From positions 1-42,981 of the IMG/VR virus record IMGVR_UViG_3300027782_000149: DNA of 42,981 nucleotides; one strand, 5' to 3'. Of the stretch, positions 1 through 8,667 are shown piece after piece (the first letter of the stretch is position 1; every line of letters starts with the position of its first letter). The position numbers and the translations under genes are program-made. Below the pieces are notes generated by a model, which saw nothing but the letters and a program-made list of their open reading frames with translations, was not told where the DNA came from and ran no database searches. Source of the DNA: a virus.

Positions 1-895
1 GTCCTGTAGCACCTTGCAATCCAGTTGCACCAGTGTTGCCTTGACTACCAGAGTATCCAACAATACCCGTGGCGCCAGTTGGGCCGCCGGCTGGGCCAGT
101 TGATCCAGTTAATCCTTGAGTTCCTGTGGCGCCTTGTGGTCCAATGGCACCCGTTGCACCAATTGGACCTGTTGCCCCAGTAAGGCCTTGTCCACCGGGT
201 ATGCCAGTGGATCCTTGGCTACCTGTATATCCGTCGGGTCCTGTTGCGCCCTGGAATCCACGGGGACCAGTGGCACCAACGCCGCCTGTATCGCCTTTTT
301 GTCCTTGGCCACCTTGTAAGCCTCTTTCACCTTGACTACCAGTTAAACCAGTTTCCCCTCGGCTACCTGCAAAACCTTGTGGGCCGGTTGCGCCTCCAGG
401 GGTACCAGTATCGCCTTTGCTACCTGTGAATCCCACACCGCCGGCACTGCCAGTATACCCACCCGCTGTACCGGCTGCTCCTGGAGCGCCTGTATCACCT
501 TTACTGCCAGTGAATCCACGACCACCTGCAGGACCCAACGGGCCCGTTGAGCCAGACGGACCTGCCAAGCCGGACGGTCCGCGATCTCCTGTTATTCCAC
601 GAGCTCCTAGGCCTGCGGGGCCAGTTGCACCCATTAAACCTAATTGTCCTGTCAATGAGAAAGTCCAACTATTAAATGTTCCTGTGCCGTATATAGTGTC
701 CACGTTGACAGTGATAGAACTAACACTGACGATCCATACTGTTCCCTCAACCCAATTTGTTCTGTTGGCAATCACCCTGACGCGACTACCCACGGCAAAA
801 GCACCTGTAGCGTTTACTGTCCAAGTTTGGGTACCAGGTCCCATTCTTAGCACCGACGAGCTGGTAACCCCTTCATAACCTGTTAATGTTGGCAT
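1..895 (-). CDS. Collagen-like tail fibre/adhesin protein, 3' end cut by window edge
   Basis: Open frame from ATG at 895 to the window edge (298 codons seen, no stop reached). An AGAGGA ribosome binding site and a GCTAAATA late box (924-917) precede the start. Residues 1-84 are beta-rich and unrecognised. From about residue 85 onward the protein is uninterrupted Gly-X-Y repeat, with recurrent GATGPQG, GYTGS/GFTGS and KGDTG blocks, so it should form a collagen-like triple-helical shaft. In T4-like phages such proteins are fibres or virion decorations involved in host contact. It lies directly downstream of another collagen-containing fibre gene. The C-terminal tip, which would decide binding specificity, is outside the window. 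Fibre identity is inferred from composition and neighbours. Confidence 0.85.
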   Translation of the reverse strand, partial: MPTLTGYEGVTSSSVLRMGPGTQTWTVNATGAFAVGSRVRVIANRTNWVEGTVWIVSVSSITVNVDTIYGTGTFNSWTFSLTGQLGLMGATGPAGLGARGITGDRGPSGLAGPSGSTGPLGPAGGRGFTGSKGDTGAPGAAGTAGGYTGSAGGVGFTGSKGDTGTPGGATGPQGFAGSRGETGLTGSQGERGLQGGQGQKGDTGGVGATGPRGFQGATGPDGYTGSQGSTGIPGGQGLTGATGPIGATGAIGPQGATGTQGLTGSTGPAGGPTGATGIVGYSGSQGNTGATGLQGATG

Positions 896-916
896 CTTAA
901 ATCCTCTTATATCCTG

Positions 917-924
917 TATTTAGC
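917..924 (-). promoter_or_regulatory. Late promoter box GCTAAATA for the collagen-like fibre gene
   Basis: GCTAAATA on the minus strand, 21 bases before the ATG at 895, matches the T4 late box (TATAAATA) in its core. The leader between box and gene carries an AGAGGA ribosome binding site. Confidence 0.55.
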
Positions 925-981
925 CCAGTTTTTCCCAGGCTGTTGTCAATTGATTGTTTAATTCCCATATCAATCTCTCAA

Positions 982-3900
982 TTAAAGCTGAACATATCCC
1001 CAATTAACTGTTTGATTGGACCCACTGTTGTTGGTGATACCAAATGTAAATACATTAGCAGTTGTAGTACTACCTACAGCATTACTAATAGTGTTCACAG
1101 TTCCAACAAACTGCGTAGGTATTGCTGTAAGCACCAATGCATTACCGGCTGCATAATACCAACCATAACTACTGCCTATTACTGGTACATTGGTATTTGT
1201 AACAACCGCTGTAGCAGTATATGTAACAATACCATTTGGAATATTTCCTCTAACCCATATTGAGTAAGTACCATTTATCGGTACTGTAAGACTCACTGTG
1301 TTAGCGCCAGGTGATAATGTCCAAGACCCTGTTGTTTGTGTAGCGACATTCGAAAGTTGGCTACCATCACCTACAAATTTAACTGTTGATGCCGTTTGCG
1401 TAATACTACCAATGTTTGTGCCAGCCGCATTAAGGAAGTTAATGGCAGTGGTGTTATCGGTAGTCGGTTGTAGTATTAAACCATATTGGGTGAAACCACC
1501 TGAATATTTGACCCCTAATTCTGAGTAATATCCAGTAACTTGTGAATATCCGCCTAATAGACTAACGCCGCTCACGTCCAGGGAAGCCAGTGTGCCAACT
1601 GAAGTTAAACTACTAGCAGTTACACCGCTGGCCAATGTTGTACCAGTTATATTTTCGGCTGCAACTGATCCAGCTGCACCTGTATCACCTTTTGGGCCTT
1701 GTATGCCTTGTGCGCCTGTGGCTCCAGTTGCACCAGAGGATCCAGTTAATCCAGCAGAGCCGGTTACTCCTTGTGGGCCTGTTGCACCAATATCTCCTTG
1801 CGGACCTGTATCACCATCTGCTCCGGCAGTACCGGTTACTCCTTGTAGTCCAGTTGCACCTTGTAGTCCAGTTGCACCTTGTGGTCCAGTTGCACCTTGT
1901 GGTCCAGTTGCTCCTGTATCCCCTTGCGGGCCCGGTTCGCCCTGTGGGCCGGTTGCACCAATATCTCCCTGTGGTCCCGGTTCTCCGGCAGCGCCCGGTT
2001 CACCTTGTGGCCCAGTTGCACCGCTGGTTATTAAATTAGTATTGTCTGTTAAGTCAGCTAAGTCTGTAGGAATAGTTGGCTTGTTAGCAAGATCTAGATA
2101 GTCTGTTTGTAATCTAATTCCAGCACCCAAGTTTCTCCAATAAGTAGGATCACCTACTGCGGTGTATTGACTTTCGCTGTCAGCAATAGATTGATAGATA
2201 TTCCCACTATCAAAAACTAAGTCACCTATTAGGTATCTGTTTCCTGTGCCAAGATTGTGTAAATTATTCCATTGCGGCGCTTGTAAAATCTGTGCCGCTG
2301 GCTTGTTAATCAAGTCATTATAGTCGCCACTAAATCCGCCGCCTAATATGCTGTTGCCATCACTACCTTTAATAGTACCGCCGGCTGGTAATGTTAAGTT
2401 ACCATCTATACCAAAATTCCAAGAATGTATATAACTAGCAGGATATGTATATACACCTGCAGGAGCAACACTGCCAAGCGGAGGATTAGTGTTCCACTGT
2501 GCCAATGGTACATTTAATGTTCCAGTGTTAACATAAAGTGCTTGACCAAACCCGGGAACATAAATTCCATACCCGCCAGTAAACTCTATATAAGGATCAC
2601 TGCCCGAGTTATAACCGGCCGGTAACCAAACTAAATTTTCCTGCCCAAAGTCTCTAGTGTAGGTTAAATTCACTGCGCCAAAATCTGCACCATTGATAAC
2701 TATTGTAGTTGGTGGTTCTGTTGGTAGAGATTTAGTTACAATAGATATGTTATTATCAGTCTGACCAAGTACATTACCTGGCACAGTTAAATTACCATCT
2801 GTGTCAAACGCCCATTGACGTTCTCCGCCTGCTTCAATATTAGCCTGTCCATTTTCTACCCAAATATAAGCACCGTTGTCATCAGACAGTTGAGCGTAAC
2901 CGCTGGAATTTATGTCTACTCCTGTGCCACTGGAACCAATAATATCGCCATTGAACGTAATATTACCTAAATTAACGCTTTCACCGCCGCCTAATATGCT
3001 GTTGCCTGTACTGTCCAAAATATCCCCTTCGGGAGGCAGATGCAGTTTACCAAATACATCAAAGACCCAACTATTCTCACTGGCCGTAAGTTTAATAGCA
3101 CCGTTGGAATTAATTGTTGAAGGATACTCTGGAAGCTGACTTGCTAGTAAGTCGGCAGTCCATCCAGCCGGGCCGGCTTGTACAACATCAGCTAATCCAA
3201 TTTCTAAATTATATCCGAATAGGTGATGTACTTGGTCGTCAAAAGTAAAAGCGTCATCTGACTCGTATCCTGGATTATCAACTTGCGGAAAAATCTGATT
3301 TAACTGTAGTTCTGCTGTTCCGTCGGCATTTCGAACAAGCTGTCCTTGTATGACCCACGGAGCACCCGACAATGTTAATGATGCCTTGCCTGCCCGAGGA
3401 ACAAAGTTAGCTGACGATAATGTTAATGTAAAAATCCCACCTTGTGGTACTGGCACATCTATACTTCCGTCTTGTTTAAAATGCCAAAAAGGTCTTGGGC
3501 CCGTAGCATTGGGGCTAATCCAAACTTCTCCGTTTTGCGAGCTTAATATTAAAGGATATGGATCTGTACTTTCAGAATCTGATGGGATTGCACTAAACTC
3601 AACACCTGATAGAAAAATTTTACCTCCATCCCGCTCTGGAAATGACACGGATGAAATAATGCCGTCAGTTTCTAAAACAAGTTCATATTCGCCGTTGGTT
3701 AACCTATCAGTGCTGGTGCTCACTGTACTGTCTGTTAGGGCTATTAAGTTACCGCCAGGTGTAATACCGTCGTGTATTCTAAGGGCTTTTAGGCCAGTAT
3801 CCACAGTTACCTCACCTAGCGGACCTACATAATCCGCGCTGACTGCTGTGTTACCTCTTTTAAGTAAGACTTCTCTAATGTTAATGTTGGCTATTGTCAT
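982..3900 (-). CDS. Large tail fibre protein with Mtd-like N-terminus and collagen-like segment
   Basis: This 972-residue protein starts at ATG 3900, which overlaps the upstream stop as ATGA. Residues about 10-57 ([27 protein letters not shown]) match the N-terminal repeat of phage fibres and major tropism determinants (Mtd_N-like), usually the attachment end. A long beta-rich region follows with a repeated GNSILGGG motif and several 'W-x-F-x-x-D-G-x-L-x-x-P' blades. Residues about 626-738 are Gly-X-Y collagen-like repeats encoded partly by 18-bp tandem repeats. The last 235 residues are Ser/Thr/Val-rich and probably form the receptor-binding or trimerising tip. The protein is inferred to be a distal fibre subunit. 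Confidence 0.88.
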   Translation of the reverse strand: MTIANINIREVLLKRGNTAVSADYVGPLGEVTVDTGLKALRIHDGITPGGNLIALTDSTVSTSTDRLTNGEYELVLETDGIISSVSFPERDGGKIFLSGVEFSAIPSDSESTDPYPLILSSQNGEVWISPNATGPRPFWHFKQDGSIDVPVPQGGIFTLTLSSANFVPRAGKASLTLSGAPWVIQGQLVRNADGTAELQLNQIFPQVDNPGYESDDAFTFDDQVHHLFGYNLEIGLADVVQAGPAGWTADLLASQLPEYPSTINSNGAIKLTASENSWVFDVFGKLHLPPEGDILDSTGNSILGGGESVNLGNITFNGDIIGSSGTGVDINSSGYAQLSDDNGAYIWVENGQANIEAGGERQWAFDTDGNLTVPGNVLGQTDNNISIVTKSLPTEPPTTIVINGADFGAVNLTYTRDFGQENLVWLPAGYNSGSDPYIEFTGGYGIYVPGFGQALYVNTGTLNVPLAQWNTNPPLGSVAPAGVYTYPASYIHSWNFGIDGNLTLPAGGTIKGSDGNSILGGGFSGDYNDLINKPAAQILQAPQWNNLHNLGTGNRYLIGDLVFDSGNIYQSIADSESQYTAVGDPTYWRNLGAGIRLQTDYLDLANKPTIPTDLADLTDNTNLITSGATGPQGEPGAAGEPGPQGDIGATGPQGEPGPQGDTGATGPQGATGPQGATGLQGATGLQGVTGTAGADGDTGPQGDIGATGPQGVTGSAGLTGSSGATGATGAQGIQGPKGDTGAAGSVAAENITGTTLASGVTASSLTSVGTLASLDVSGVSLLGGYSQVTGYYSELGVKYSGGFTQYGLILQPTTDNTTAINFLNAAGTNIGSITQTASTVKFVGDGSQLSNVATQTTGSWTLSPGANTVSLTVPINGTYSIWVRGNIPNGIVTYTATAVVTNTNVPVIGSSYGWYYAAGNALVLTAIPTQFVGTVNTISNAVGSTTTANVFTFGITNNSGSNQTVNWGYVQL
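1841..1912. repeat. Four tandem 18-bp units inside the collagen-like segment
   Basis: Four successive 18-bp units (CCTTGTAGTCCAGTTGCA, then variants with GTGG, last base varied) encode G-(L/P)-Q-G-(A/V)-T. Near-identity at DNA level suggests recent expansion by slippage or unequal recombination, a known way for collagen-like fibres to change length. Confidence 0.85.
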
Positions 3901-4394
3901 TTTATAAATCCGGCGTCTAATGTGCTTACGTCAATACCTGGTTGTACTTCCACCTCAGAATAGTAGCCCGGTAATACTTCAAGATCCAATGGCACACCAT
4001 AATTGGCATCTATATACAATGGTTGCTCAGTGTTGTCACTTAATTTGATTAATTTAAATGTTAATTTATAGAATCGCTGATCCAGACTGTCTACGGTAAA
4101 TTGATCCAGTATAATTTTGCCGCGACTCAAATTGACATTGTCAAATTCAACGGCATAACTCTTGATGGTAACTTTATTTGTTGGATCCTGTATGTCTGCC
4201 TGCACGGCATAGCCGCTGACAGAAACAGCTTTGTTGTCCTGGTTGTTAACCAATACTTGGATAGGGTTGTCTACCCCCTGATATATTTTTATAGGTCTAC
4301 TGTACACAACTCGTGCCCTCAATTTGTAAAAGCCGATGTCCATTATTTGAACCTCGGCAATATTAGGATATAAATATGTTTTGACTACTTGCAT
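3897..4394 (-). CDS. Conserved-looking protein upstream of tail fibre (unknown)
   Basis: This 165-residue protein has no recognised family. It is rich in alternating hydrophobic residues (beta-sandwich-like), with no signal peptide or membrane segment. Its stop overlaps the fibre start as ATGA, so the two are translationally coupled and it probably supplies a fibre-associated or baseplate adaptor protein. No ribosome binding site is visible. A GCTAAATA late box ends 6 bases before the ATG, so the mRNA may be leaderless. A BppU-like N-terminal adaptor fold is possible but cannot be shown from sequence alone. Confidence 0.75.
   Translation of the reverse strand: MQVVKTYLYPNIAEVQIMDIGFYKLRARVVYSRPIKIYQGVDNPIQVLVNNQDNKAVSVSGYAVQADIQDPTNKVTIKSYAVEFDNVNLSRGKIILDQFTVDSLDQRFYKLTFKLIKLSDNTEQPLYIDANYGVPLDLEVLPGYYSEVEVQPGIDVSTLDAGFIK
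4369..4376 (+). promoter_or_regulatory. Exact T4-type late promoter TATAAATA (plus strand)
   Basis: TATAAATA on the plus strand, inside the 5' end of the minus-strand gene, points to the plus gene starting at 4417. This is the textbook T4 late consensus. Confidence 0.6.
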
Positions 4395-4400
4395 TTTACA

Positions 4401-4408
4401 TATTTAGC
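4401..4408 (-). promoter_or_regulatory. Late promoter box GCTAAATA, 6 bases from start codon
   Basis: GCTAAATA on the minus strand is followed by six bases and then the ATG at 4394, with no ribosome binding site between. It lies back to back with a plus-strand TATAAATA box at 4369-4376. Confidence 0.5.
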
Positions 4409-4416
4409 GCCAAATC

Positions 4417-4794
4417 GTGGAAGAACCTGATATCAAAAAACTACTAGAAAAATACCCTTTTATAAGTTATCTAACTTATGGGGGCAACGATTACATCGGC
4501 ATTATACAAAATGTTGACGACATTGTCACTACTATCTACGACTTTAGTGCGTTGAAAAGTGAAGATCAAAAGAAAAAGTACCTAGAATTAGGTGACCAGT
4601 GGTGGTGGGAAAGCAATAGGCTAATACCTATTAATGTATTTCTAAAGTCAGACTGGACAGAGTTCAGAGTTTGTTTAAAAACAATGAACAGCAAAGACGT
4701 TAAAATACAGTTTGGGCCCTACGTCAGCCTTAAAGAAATTGCCAGCAAACGTAGCAAACGCAGATCAATTACCCTGGTTCGCAAGATCGGATAG
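4417..4794 (+). CDS. Small conserved-type phage protein (unknown)
   Basis: This 125-residue protein is one of the few plus-strand genes. It starts at GTG 4417; no ATG is available near the N-terminus. No family is recognised. Visible features are an acidic/hydrophobic N-terminal half, a Trp-rich patch (DQWWWES) and a strongly basic C-terminus (SKRSKRRS) that could contact nucleic acid. A plus-strand TATAAATA box lies 40 bases upstream, so it is probably a late gene. It ends convergently, overlapping the tail of the minus-strand polymerase-like gene by 30 bases. Confidence 0.7.
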   Translation: MEEPDIKKLLEKYPFISYLTYGGNDYIGIIQNVDDIVTTIYDFSALKSEDQKKKYLELGDQWWWESNRLIPINVFLKSDWTEFRVCLKTMNSKDVKIQFGPYVSLKEIASKRSKRRSITLVRKIG

Positions 4795-5358
4795 TAGATT
4801 CATATGCACTGTGACAAGATGTGCATAGGCCACACTGTGGGATTTCTTAAAATAATAAACGTCATCCGCGGGTTTTTCCCAGACCGTCTTGGCGACTTCT
4901 CGCCAGTTCAGACCAACGAGTCCACGTTTACCTGGCCTAATTACGGCTAAGAACATAGCCATACGCCCAATGGTGTTAACTGCCTCGGGCATTTTAATCA
5001 GCGTGTCGTAGTGGTTTCCAATGTGAATTATCTGGCTACAGAATTCACGGTCATAGAGTTTATCCCACTCCGGCTCCTGTTGCATCAATTCCATTAGATG
5101 CTCTTCATTTTTAACTTTTGAATATATGCCCACATTAAGAAAGTCCAACTTGACGTAGCCACGTTCTTCTGCTTGATTATAATCCAATGTAGCAGTATTA
5201 GACATAGCATCGCTAGGAACATCTGTTACATAAACGCCAGTGTTGTGTGTTTTAATTTCCCCATTACGAATAATGGCCGCAGGAGTATGTTGCACTAAAC
5301 GTAGTGCCTGTGTTCGATCTGCAAAATCTATATCAATGTCACTTTTAAACTTCATCAT
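4765..5358 (-). CDS. Mini C-family DNA polymerase (DnaE-like) core protein
   Basis: This 197-residue protein reads as a drastically shortened PolIII alpha. SDIDIDF (residues 6-12) matches the DnaE palm motif PDFDVDF that carries two catalytic Asp. GYVKLDFL (68-74) matches the GLVKFDFL motif with the third Asp. FLAVIRPGKRG (136-146) matches the ALxRPGP finger motif, and FKKSHSVAYA (170-179) matches FNKSHSAAYA. PHP, thumb, most of the fingers, beta-binding and OB domains are absent (E. coli DnaE is about 1160 residues). Two in-frame ATGs (5358, 5355) are possible starts. It overlaps the 74-residue gene upstream. Whether it polymerises or plays a derived role is unknown; T4-like phages normally replicate with B-family gp43. 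Confidence 0.8.
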   Translation of the reverse strand: MMKFKSDIDIDFADRTQALRLVQHTPAAIIRNGEIKTHNTGVYVTDVPSDAMSNTATLDYNQAEERGYVKLDFLNVGIYSKVKNEEHLMELMQQEPEWDKLYDREFCSQIIHIGNHYDTLIKMPEAVNTIGRMAMFLAVIRPGKRGLVGLNWREVAKTVWEKPADDVYYFKKSHSVAYAHLVTVHMNLLSDLANQGN

Positions 5359-5569
5359 CTATCCATTTTAATCTGTAAAAGGTCGATAACTCTTCTTGTC
5401 TAAACCTAAAAAGCACATAGCTAGGCTTTGTTGGTCCAGAGAACCTATCCTGAATGCTTGGATTGAAAGTAAATTCAAAATCTGTTCCTTGTATGTAGCC
5501 AGCGTCTCTAAGCTCTTGTACCAATGTTAATGTTCTACTTGCGTTGGCAACAATCTTAAGATTGGTCAT
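5345..5569 (-). CDS. Small unknown protein coupled to the mini DnaE-like gene
   Basis: This 74-residue protein overlaps the polymerase-like gene by 14 bases and overlaps the upstream zinc-finger gene by 4 bases (ATGA type). No domain is recognised. The sequence suggests a small alpha/beta fold (TLVQELRDAGYIQGTDFEF). The tight three-gene overlap implies co-expression and possibly a shared complex. Confidence 0.7.
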   Translation of the reverse strand: MTNLKIVANASRTLTLVQELRDAGYIQGTDFEFTFNPSIQDRFSGPTKPSYVLFRFRQEELSTFYRLKWIDDEV

Positions 5570-6276
5570 AGCCCAGCTACTTTTAATATCTCTCTGGTGT
5601 CCAGTTGATCTGCCAAATACTCTGTAAACTTACGTTGCCAAAAGTCTGTGTCGATCCAGGGCATAATTAGTATAACTTGTTCCTCATTGAGATTGTCCAG
5701 GAATTCTACACCACTGTCACAGTTGTACACCACCCAAGGACTAATACGCCCTGTGACAATATGATAGCATATTCTGTTGGTATTGCCATAGCGGAAGTAG
5801 TCAACGAACCCATTCTTAAGTTCTGGGCGATCTTCTGCATAGTCTCGCATTTCCTTGATGCCACGTTCCAGTGCATCTCTGTAATTTTCTTTTTTTAGAT
5901 AATCTGACAGCCACTCAGAGTAAAACTCATCCTTGCACCAGTGGTCTAATTTTTTATTGTTCTTAAGTAACCAGTCAATGAAATGTGCTGGGCTAACACA
6001 ACGAATGCCCACTAGGTGACGTCCAAACTTAACAAAGGCATTATAGTAAGGACTGCTGGCAAAGTCATCATAGCTCTTTAACTTGGCACTGCCCTGTGTT
6101 ACTTCATAGAAGCGCAGGTAAGCACGAAGTCCCAATTGTACACCAGTTTCATTTTGCTGTTGGTGTCTTCTCTTGGCTTCGCACAGATGTGCTGTCAATG
6201 TAGACTCTTTGCGAAACTCCTTTTCGCAGTATCTACATTTATAGCTCTGACTTAATTCGCTTGTCGTCCCATCCAT
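5566..6276 (-). CDS. C2H2-type zinc-finger protein (unknown role)
   Basis: A C-x2-C...H...H pattern sits at the extreme N-terminus (YKCRYCEKEF..STLTAHL..KRRH; C14, C17, H30, H38 counted from the ATG at 6276), followed by about 200 residues of mostly helical, aromatic-rich sequence with no known fold. I chose ATG 6276 (236 residues). An in-frame ATG at 6303 and TTG at 6333 are alternatives that increase overlap with the upstream gene, and none has a good ribosome binding site. Its place beside UvsW and a possible clamp-loader subunit suggests DNA replication or recombination, which is an inference from context only. Confidence 0.75.
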   Translation of the reverse strand: MDGTTSELSQSYKCRYCEKEFRKESTLTAHLCEAKRRHQQQNETGVQLGLRAYLRFYEVTQGSAKLKSYDDFASSPYYNAFVKFGRHLVGIRCVSPAHFIDWLLKNNKKLDHWCKDEFYSEWLSDYLKKENYRDALERGIKEMRDYAEDRPELKNGFVDYFRYGNTNRICYHIVTGRISPWVVYNCDSGVEFLDNLNEEQVILIMPWIDTDFWQRKFTEYLADQLDTREILKVAGL

Positions 6277-6712
6277 ATTGTCTAGCCAAGTTTTTAAGAT
6301 CATCTTTACTGTTAAGTCTTGTGAGTAGCTCAATTTCGTCCGGCTTTGCTAAAGGATATATTTCTGTTAAAAATTTAACGGCTTTGTTGTCTTTTTCTGC
6401 TTTCTTGGCACCTAGCCAATAGTGCTTTTGACTTCCCATACCAGGGCTGGTAGTTGTACACAATAGCCACTGTAATTTCTTATGCTGGGCTGTGCTAATA
6501 TCAAAAAAGTTTACATTGACACGTTCGTTGGTGGCACGTAGGTACCAGGCCTGCAAGTCCGGATGCCCATCAACGCTGGCACTGTAGCGTAGCATTAGAT
6601 AGGGGCTAAACTTCTTCTTGTCTTCAGCATCTAGGCTGTCGTAGAAGTTTCTATCCTTACTGTCCAATGCACGTAGCTCACTGTTTAACGTCATCTTTTC
6701 GCTCATTACCAA
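6239..6712 (-). CDS. Possible clamp-loader small subunit (gp62-like)
   Basis: This 157-residue protein has a layout that resembles T4-type gp62: an N-terminal helical part, then YLMLRYSASV, a helix with NERVN, an LQW..L stretch and a basic motif QKHYWLGAKK like the gp62 basic K/R-W segment, then a helical C-terminus. Identity is too low to be sure by eye. It sits in a replication gene neighbourhood (UvsW upstream, mini DnaE-like downstream). It overlaps the 167-residue gene upstream by 7 bases. No partner gp44 is in the window. An unrelated marine-phage protein is the main alternative. Confidence 0.65.
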   Translation of the reverse strand: MVMSEKMTLNSELRALDSKDRNFYDSLDAEDKKKFSPYLMLRYSASVDGHPDLQAWYLRATNERVNVNFFDISTAQHKKLQWLLCTTTSPGMGSQKHYWLGAKKAEKDNKAVKFLTEIYPLAKPDEIELLTRLNSKDDLKNLARQYGWDDKRIKSEL

Positions 6713-7209
6713 GCCTTACTAAAATCTACTACTTCGCTTAATCTACTAATTTCTTTTACACAAAATACACACAGGCTTTTCTCTGTGTTTGCTTCCAAAG
6801 GTATTGCCAATAGCTGTCCGGGTTTAAGTTTTGGAAAGTACCATTTAACGTCTTGATAAATGTCTACAATTTCCACTGGATAGAACTCTGGCCTAAATCC
6901 TGTTAAAGGATTAAAACAAAATACGCTGAACCCTCTGTCATTGATGGATGTCAGTGGAACAACTTCTAAGTCTCCCATATCCTTTTCCCCGATCAAGATG
7001 TGCCAATCCACTGGCATCTTAATTGTATGCTCTCCTATCTTGAGTACCAAAGCAGGACTGTTAAAGCTCTCAAGAAAGATCAACGGAATATAAAAGTAAT
7101 CCGGCTCTTTAGGGTCGCTGTTGTCTAGCACACAGAACCTCATATCCTCAACTTCGTCGGGGATTTCGTTCATCTCATATGCTATGTTATCTAGTGTTAA
7201 TATTCTCAT
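6706..7209 (-). CDS. Unknown protein between UvsW and gp62-like gene
   Basis: This 167-residue soluble protein is of unknown family. It is beta-rich with conserved-looking blocks (IGEHTIKMPVDWHILIG; FNPLTGFRPEFYPVEIVDIY; WYFPKLKPGQLLAIPL). Its ATG at 7209 directly abuts the UvsW stop at 7210. I have no functional assignment. The long run of replication/recombination genes around it makes a DNA-metabolism accessory role the simplest guess. Confidence 0.7.
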   Translation of the reverse strand: MRILTLDNIAYEMNEIPDEVEDMRFCVLDNSDPKEPDYFYIPLIFLESFNSPALVLKIGEHTIKMPVDWHILIGEKDMGDLEVVPLTSINDRGFSVFCFNPLTGFRPEFYPVEIVDIYQDVKWYFPKLKPGQLLAIPLEANTEKSLCVFCVKEISRLSEVVDFSKAW

Positions 7210-8667
7210 TTATTGCCATTCTATTTTTTCAACTGTAAAAGGATAACCAGCTTCTTTGTAAAAAGTTTTGCGTTTAGTCAAATGACGTTTAGCAAATTTA
7301 CAAGTACTGGTTATATCCCAAATCTGTACAAAGTCTTTGTCCTCGGCTTTTCTTATGCCGCGACCAATGCTTTGAATAACTCTAACAAACGACTTCCCAG
7401 GTTCCAACAGAACCAGGTTAAAGATGCGAGGAATGTTAATACCAACAGCCGCGATACCGTACGTGGCAATCGCGATCTTTCCGTCTGTGACTGCGAACTC
7501 ATCATATTCTTCCTTTCGAGCTTTTGCTTTGGTAGCACCGGATAAAAATACTGCCCGGTCTCCTAATTTCTGGGCCAACAGCTTGCCCGTGGCCACACGG
7601 TCTACTAGAACCAATGTGTTTCCAGTTTCATTTACTCTGTCCACTAGAGACGACAAATAACCCATCCTGGCATCTGTTTCCACTAGATATTTTAATTCTG
7701 TTTGGTAGTTGTTGTATTCAACATAGTCTACTAATTGTACTACATTTACGTGGCATTGAGCAAGATGTCCTGCGTCCTGCAATTCCTTTGCAGCCAGCCT
7801 GCCCACAACATTGCCTAGTCCACAATAGATAGACTGTGCCGCATAGTCCTCTTTGGGGATGGTTCCAGTTAAGCCCCAACGAATTGGTACTTGTGCAAAC
7901 ACGCCAGTGAGCAAGGTTTTAAGTGCATCTGCCTTGGCCATATGCACCTCATCAACCATAATACAGACTACACCTTCAATGAACTCGCCAATGGTCACAT
8001 TGGCCTCGTGGTTCTTGGTATCTTTGAGCAGATTATTTAGACTCTGCCAAGTGCAAATAGTATGGGTCTTGTTGTATTCTTTACGGTCGCCAAAGTAAAC
8101 ACCAACATCCAAGCCTAGGTTAATGTAGTCTGCTTCTGTCTGCGTTACCAAACTCTTGTTGGGCACAATAACAATGCTTCTGCCGTATTTTTCCACACTT
8201 GCCGACAGCGCCGCAGTTATCAATGTTTTACCTGCACCTGTAGCAATCTCTTGTACGCTCTGTGGATTGGCTAGAAATGTATTGACAATCTCAAGTTGAT
8301 AGTCTCTAAATAAGATAGGCTCACTGACCTTGGGATGTCCTTTGGGCCAAGTATGTTGGGCAAAGGTATCTTCTTTTATTTCATCGAAGCTAAAGGTAGT
8401 AGTGTAATCTCTAGTATCTTCTATTTCAATGTCGTATCCTTCTTTTTCCAGATACGGAAGAATCTCTGGCAGTAAATTTATATAGGTGCTGCCACCTAGT
8501 TGGAAGAAAGCTACCTTGCCATCCCACCGGCCAAGCCTGACACTGGGTTGGTACCTAGCACCAGGAATCTCATACTTAAACTTATTAGATAATGTCTTTC
8601 GATCAGCTAAGTTTAGTCCTTCGATTTTTACATTGACTTCGTCTTTAATTAATAACTTCGCCAGCAA
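7210..8667 (-). CDS. uvsW: UvsW-type DNA/RNA-DNA helicase (SF2)
   Basis: Superfamily 2 helicase of 485 residues, as expected for UvsW (T4: about 500). Residues 1-80 match the small UvsW N-terminal domain (R.GRWDGKV). Motif I ATGAGKT is at 142-148, the DEVH box at 239-242, motif III LTGT at 266-269, and motif VI near the C-terminus is QSIGRGIRKA. In T4, UvsW unwinds branched DNA and R-loops and drives the switch from origin- to recombination-dependent replication. The start is TTG at 8667; no better start preserves the N-terminal domain, and it overlaps the upstream gene by 23 bases. Function is very likely as in T4. Confidence 0.92.
   Translation of the reverse strand: MLAKLLIKDEVNVKIEGLNLADRKTLSNKFKYEIPGARYQPSVRLGRWDGKVAFFQLGGSTYINLLPEILPYLEKEGYDIEIEDTRDYTTTFSFDEIKEDTFAQHTWPKGHPKVSEPILFRDYQLEIVNTFLANPQSVQEIATGAGKTLITAALSASVEKYGRSIVIVPNKSLVTQTEADYINLGLDVGVYFGDRKEYNKTHTICTWQSLNNLLKDTKNHEANVTIGEFIEGVVCIMVDEVHMAKADALKTLLTGVFAQVPIRWGLTGTIPKEDYAAQSIYCGLGNVVGRLAAKELQDAGHLAQCHVNVVQLVDYVEYNNYQTELKYLVETDARMGYLSSLVDRVNETGNTLVLVDRVATGKLLAQKLGDRAVFLSGATKAKARKEEYDEFAVTDGKIAIATYGIAAVGINIPRIFNLVLLEPGKSFVRVIQSIGRGIRKAEDKDFVQIWDITSTCKFAKRHLTKRKTFYKEAGYPFTVEKIEWQ

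Noticed and set aside
1-620. Regularly spaced repeats resembling a CRISPR or minisatellite array
   Set aside because: They are in-frame Gly-X-Y collagen codons of a continuous minus-strand gene; spacing follows codon triplets and there are no constant repeats with unique spacers.
417-878. Plus-strand open frames rich in Pro opposite the collagen genes (also 1592-2101)
   Set aside because: They are antisense shadows of Gly-X-Y codons; no ribosome binding site, and the minus strand clearly encodes the protein.
907-981. Sigma-70 promoter from TTGACA in the fibre gap
   Set aside because: No -10 hexamer at 16-18 bases; the late box GCTAAATA explains the region better.
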